Source of the DNA: Imperialibacter sp. EC-SDR9
Lineage (GTDB): Bacteria > Bacteroidota > Bacteroidia > Cytophagales > Cyclobacteriaceae
Direction of reading: 5' to 3'
Length of the DNA: 64,000 bases
Assembly: GCF_902498805.1 (NCBI RefSeq)
Contig: NZ_LR701603.1
Span: 1-64,000 of the forward strand
Both the position numbers and the translations under genes were made by a program. Below, piece by piece: positions 61,076 through 64,000 of this stretch. A model generated the notes under the pieces. It made no database searches. It was not told the origin of the DNA and saw nothing but the letters and a program-made list of their open reading frames with translations. Numbering within the stretch: position 1 is the first letter of the stretch; each line of letters opens with the position of its first letter.

Positions 61076-63691
61076 ATGCCGCACGACCAAAGCGAGAACG
61101 AGACAATGCTGGCTCCTCCAAAGTGGATGACGAGATTTTTTACGTGGTTCTGCAACGATCACCTGGCTGACGCAGTGCTGGGCGACTTGCTCGAGCTGTA
61201 CGAATGGCGGTGCGTAAAGCTGGGTAGACGTAGGGCCAACTGGTTTTTCCTTTGGAATGTGCTCCAGTTTCTTCAGCCTTTTGCTTTAAAGAAGTCAAAT
61301 AGATCAATAAACTCAAATAATTATACCATGCTAAAACACTACTTCAAGGTTTCCTGGAGAAACCTGTTCAGAAACAAGGGTTACTCCATCATCAATATCT
61401 CCGGCTTGTCGGCCGGCATGGTGGTAGCCATGCTCATTGGTTTGTGGATTTGGGACGAACTTTCTTTTGATACCAACTTTGAAAACCGCTCCCGACTGGC
61501 TGAGGTGATGGCTCATCAGTCTGACGGAGACATATCCTACACAGGTACGACGGTGGCCATGGCACCAGGAATTGCCCTCAGAGAGCAATATGGCGACCAC
61601 TTTGACGGTCTGTCGCTTGCTTCCAAAAACCAGAGCCATGTGCTCAGCTACGGCGATAAGCTACTGTCGGGTAGTGGCATGTGGGTGCAAAAAGATTTTC
61701 CTGAAATGTTCACGGTTAGGATGACAGAGGGCAGCCGCAATGTTTTGGCAGATCCTTCTACGTTGTTGATTTCATCCTCACTGGCGAAGGCGCTGTTTGG
61801 CGACGCCGACCCGATGGGCAAGACCATCTTGCTCGATGCAACAACTAATTTTGCGGTTGGCGGCGTTTATGAAGATTTCCCACACAATTCAACGCTCTAC
61901 GGCACCAGGCTCCTGCTACCGTGGGAAAGCAAGCAGAACTGGATGAATTCGCCTGATGTTTTATCGAGCTGGACAAATCACTGCGGCCTGACTTATGTGC
62001 TGCTAAACGACCAGGCCAACCTTCCGCAAATCAATGAGCAAATTAAAGGATTGCCACAGCCCTTCATTACCGGATGGAAAGAGGAGCTGCTGATTTATCC
62101 ACTGGCGAAGCTGCATTTGTACAATGGATCCATCGACGGACAAAGTGCCGGAGGTCGCATTCAATACGTTTGGCTGGTGGGGATTATCGGTGTGTTTGTG
62201 TTGTTGCTGGCCTGCATCAACTTCATGAACCTGTCTACAGCTCGCAGCGAGAAACGTGCGAAGGAAGTAGGCATTCGGAAAGCGATAGGCTCGGTACGGA
62301 CGCAGCTGATCTGGCAATTCCTCAGCGAATCGCTTACCATCACCCTGTTCGCCTTTGTTTTGGCTGTTGCTATTACCTGGCTTGCCCTGCCATTCTTTAA
62401 CACGCTTGCCGATAAGCAAATAGTTATTCCCTGGGGGAGCTCGGCCTTCTGGTTGGTGTCGCTCAGCTTCGTGGTCTTCACAGGCGTGGTATCTGGCAGC
62501 TATCCTGCCTTCTACCTTTCGAGCTTTCAGCCGGTGAAAGTACTGAAGGGTGTGATGAGAGGAGGTCGGTTTGCTTCGCTTCCCCGCCAGGTGCTGGTAG
62601 TCATTCAGTTTACAGTTTCGGTGGCACTCATCGTCGGCACAGTCATCATCTATCAGCAGATACAGTATGGCAAAAGCCGACCCGTTGGATACAGCCGCAA
62701 CGGACTTGTATCGGTTAGCATGAACACAACCGATCAACCAGGGCTATTTGCTGCGCTGAAAAACGAGTTGTTACAGACAGGTGCTGTCGAGCAGGTAGCC
62801 CGGTCGTCGCAGTCGGCTGCTCACTTTAGAAATAACAATAGCCTGGACTGGAGAGGAAAAAATGTGGAGTCAGAAGTATTCTTCAGGAATGTGAACATAT
62901 CTCCGGATTTTGGAAAAACTATCGGCTGGAGCATTGTGGAGGGCAGAGACCTTTCCAATGAGCTGGCTTCCGATTCGTCTGCCGCTTTACTGAATGAGGA
63001 ATCCGTCAGGATCATGGGTTTTGACGATCCCGTGGGTGAAGTCATCACGTTTTGGGGCAAGAAATACAACGTAGTTGGGGTAGTGAAGGACATGCTCACG
63101 CAGTCACCTTACGACCCTATGCAACCGGCAGTTTTTCTGGGCGACGGCTGGCAGGGATTGATCACGATGCGGCTGAACCCCGACATGCCGCTGAGGGATG
63201 CGCTGGCAACCATTGAGCCTGTGTTTAAAGAATACAACCCTACTGCTCCTTTCGAGTTCAGTTTTGTAGACGAAGAATTCAACAAAAAATTTGCCGATGA
63301 GGAGCGGGTAGGAAGCCTGGCAGCTTTCTTTGCCATCCTGGCTATTTTTATCTCCTGTCTTGGGCTGTTCGGGCTGGCTTCTTACGTGGCGGAACAGCGT
63401 TCGAAGGAGATTAGCATCCGCAAAGTGTTGGGTGCTTCGGTGGCAACACTGTGGAAAATGCTTTCCCGAGACTTTGTTATTCTTGTCACCATCTCCTGCT
63501 TCATCGCCATGCCGTTAGCTTACTTCTTTATGAGCGACTGGCTGCAAAACTACCAGTACCATACGGCTATCACCTGGTACATTTTCGCACTATCGGCACT
63601 GGGGGCTTTTGCCATCACCTTGCTCACGGTAAGTTTTCAGGCGATCAGGGCTGCGGTAGCTAATCCTGTGAAGTCTTTGAGGGCTGAATGA
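61076..63691 (+). CDS. Prefix-domain ABC transporter permease (array unit 6)
   Basis: An 871-residue permease. Prefix about 1-80 (PPKWMTRFFTWFCNDHLADAVLGDLLELYEWR), junction INSNNYTMLKHYFKVSWRN (in-frame ATG at 61328), TM1, periplasmic domain 1, FtsX domain (TARSEKRAKEVGIRKAIGS), helix 5, periplasmic domain 2 and terminal FtsX domain (AEQRSKEISIRKVLGA), ending NPVKSLRAE. Unlike units 1-3 it has no PadR directly upstream; instead the toxin-antitoxin pair lies there, and its 29-base leader matches that of the PadR gene downstream. A start at 60977 is open but would add 33 residues that include the leader element; ATG 61076 is preferred. Closest to unit 2. Confidence 0.88.
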   Translation: MPHDQSENETMLAPPKWMTRFFTWFCNDHLADAVLGDLLELYEWRCVKLGRRRANWFFLWNVLQFLQPFALKKSNRSINSNNYTMLKHYFKVSWRNLFRNKGYSIINISGLSAGMVVAMLIGLWIWDELSFDTNFENRSRLAEVMAHQSDGDISYTGTTVAMAPGIALREQYGDHFDGLSLASKNQSHVLSYGDKLLSGSGMWVQKDFPEMFTVRMTEGSRNVLADPSTLLISSSLAKALFGDADPMGKTILLDATTNFAVGGVYEDFPHNSTLYGTRLLLPWESKQNWMNSPDVLSSWTNHCGLTYVLLNDQANLPQINEQIKGLPQPFITGWKEELLIYPLAKLHLYNGSIDGQSAGGRIQYVWLVGIIGVFVLLLACINFMNLSTARSEKRAKEVGIRKAIGSVRTQLIWQFLSESLTITLFAFVLAVAITWLALPFFNTLADKQIVIPWGSSAFWLVSLSFVVFTGVVSGSYPAFYLSSFQPVKVLKGVMRGGRFASLPRQVLVVIQFTVSVALIVGTVIIYQQIQYGKSRPVGYSRNGLVSVSMNTTDQPGLFAALKNELLQTGAVEQVARSSQSAAHFRNNNSLDWRGKNVESEVFFRNVNISPDFGKTIGWSIVEGRDLSNELASDSSAALLNEESVRIMGFDDPVGEVITFWGKKYNVVGVVKDMLTQSPYDPMQPAVFLGDGWQGLITMRLNPDMPLRDALATIEPVFKEYNPTAPFEFSFVDEEFNKKFADEERVGSLAAFFAILAIFISCLGLFGLASYVAEQRSKEISIRKVLGASVATLWKMLSRDFVILVTISCFIAMPLAYFFMSDWLQNYQYHTAITWYIFALSALGAFAITLLTVSFQAIRAAVANPVKSLRAE

Positions 63692-63765
63692 TGCCTCGGA
63701 ATAGAGACTTTTTAACATGCATTGAAAAATAAATTTTATTACTACTGAAACCTTTTACCTCGATG

Positions 63766-63794
63766 CAGGTACTTTAGGCAAAGGTGAAACAAAT
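63766..63794 (+). repeat. Leader element of PadR unit 4, matches that of permease unit 6
   Basis: Second copy of the 29-base leader described at 61044-61072, 27 of 29 bases identical, six bases before the PadR start at 63801. Its presence at both genes predicts co-regulation, probably by this PadR. Confidence 0.6.
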
Positions 63795-63800
63795 AGACAA

Positions 63801-64000
63801 ATGAAGGGAACATACCTGGGTGAATTTGAAGAGCTTGTATTGCTAACTGTCGGCATTCTGCACGACGATGCCTATGGCCTGGCCATTGTGGATGAGCTGG
63901 AAAAGCAAACAGGCCGCAATGTGATGATCAGCTCGGCGCACAAAGCGCTGGTGAGGCTGGAAGACAAAGGCTACCTCAAATCCAAAATGGGGGGAGCCAC
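63801..64000 (+). CDS. PadR family transcriptional regulator (array unit 4), cut by window end
   Basis: The first 66 codons of a PadR regulator: MKGTYLGEFEELVLLTVGIL, DDAYGLAIVDELEKQTGRN, ISSAHKALVRLEDKGYLKSKMGG, the same start, helix and recognition-helix pattern as the three complete copies. The wing and C-terminal helix lie past the window edge, so further permease genes may follow. Its leader matches that of permease unit 6 upstream. Confidence 0.88.
   Translation, partial: MKGTYLGEFEELVLLTVGILHDDAYGLAIVDELEKQTGRNVMISSAHKALVRLEDKGYLKSKMGGA

Overview
The window looks like chromosomal DNA from a Bacteroidota bacterium of the Cytophagales type (Fulvivirga/Imperialibacter-like; the genus is inferred). 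Supporting signs are: a TonB-dependent receptor with a carboxypeptidase-regulatory-like domain; a CHU_C-type C-terminal domain of the gliding/type IX secretion kind; many lipoproteins; ribosomal protein THX; several promoters of the Bacteroidota form TTG-N19/21-TAnnTTTG; almost no Shine-Dalgarno sites; and large permeases with a cytoplasmic prefix domain next to PadR regulators.

Layout. 1-791: right end of an IS982-type element, then the 3' part of an S41 peptidase gene that it appears to have cut. 848-11996: housekeeping and envelope genes (M19 dipeptidase, TPR histidine kinase, CCA-adding enzyme, TPR protein, ceramidase-like membrane protein, TonB receptor, amidohydrolase, lipoprotein). 12073-14321: ECF sigma factor, membrane anti-sigma-like protein and DUF4097-like secreted protein, an apparent envelope-stress operon. 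14588-24718: multi-PAS kinase, a repeat lipoprotein, GNAT, SH3 lipoprotein, DUF5916 outer-membrane protein, and a TPR membrane protein without a kinase. 25011-31409: two signalling clusters that face each other; their receiver proteins have no output domain. 31733-34012 (minus strand): FtsE-like ATPase, an 81-residue protein, transaldolase, SRP RNA and two small proteins. 34097-43879: mixed genes, including ribosomal protein THX, a TPR kinase directly followed by alkaline phosphatase, a T9SS cargo and a Tat-exported aminotransferase-fold enzyme.

44034-64000 is the most distinctive region. Four PadR regulator genes alternate with six large double-MacB/FtsX permeases, each with an N-terminal prefix domain of about 75-85 residues; no ABC ATPase is encoded among them. 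Each PadR gene has its own repeat-based operator candidate. Examples are a 15-bp-arm palindrome plus an inverted 17-bp copy flanking a TATATTTG box, a 13-bp inverted pair, and a 16-bp direct repeat. The sixth permease and the fourth PadR share a nearly identical 29-bp leader. One permease is split by a -1 frameshift in a G run. Three adjacent prefix modules are almost identical in DNA although the permease bodies have diverged. The array is interrupted by an Uma2 gene with a broken tandem copy, a 206-bp MITE with perfect 19-bp inverted ends resembling the IS982 end at the start of the window, and a PIN-domain toxin-antitoxin pair.

Overall, chromosomal core genes surround an accessory zone that has been expanded by duplication and invaded by small mobile elements. 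I propose that each PadR/prefix-permease unit is a self-regulated membrane stress or export module. This is inference from gene order and operator structure.
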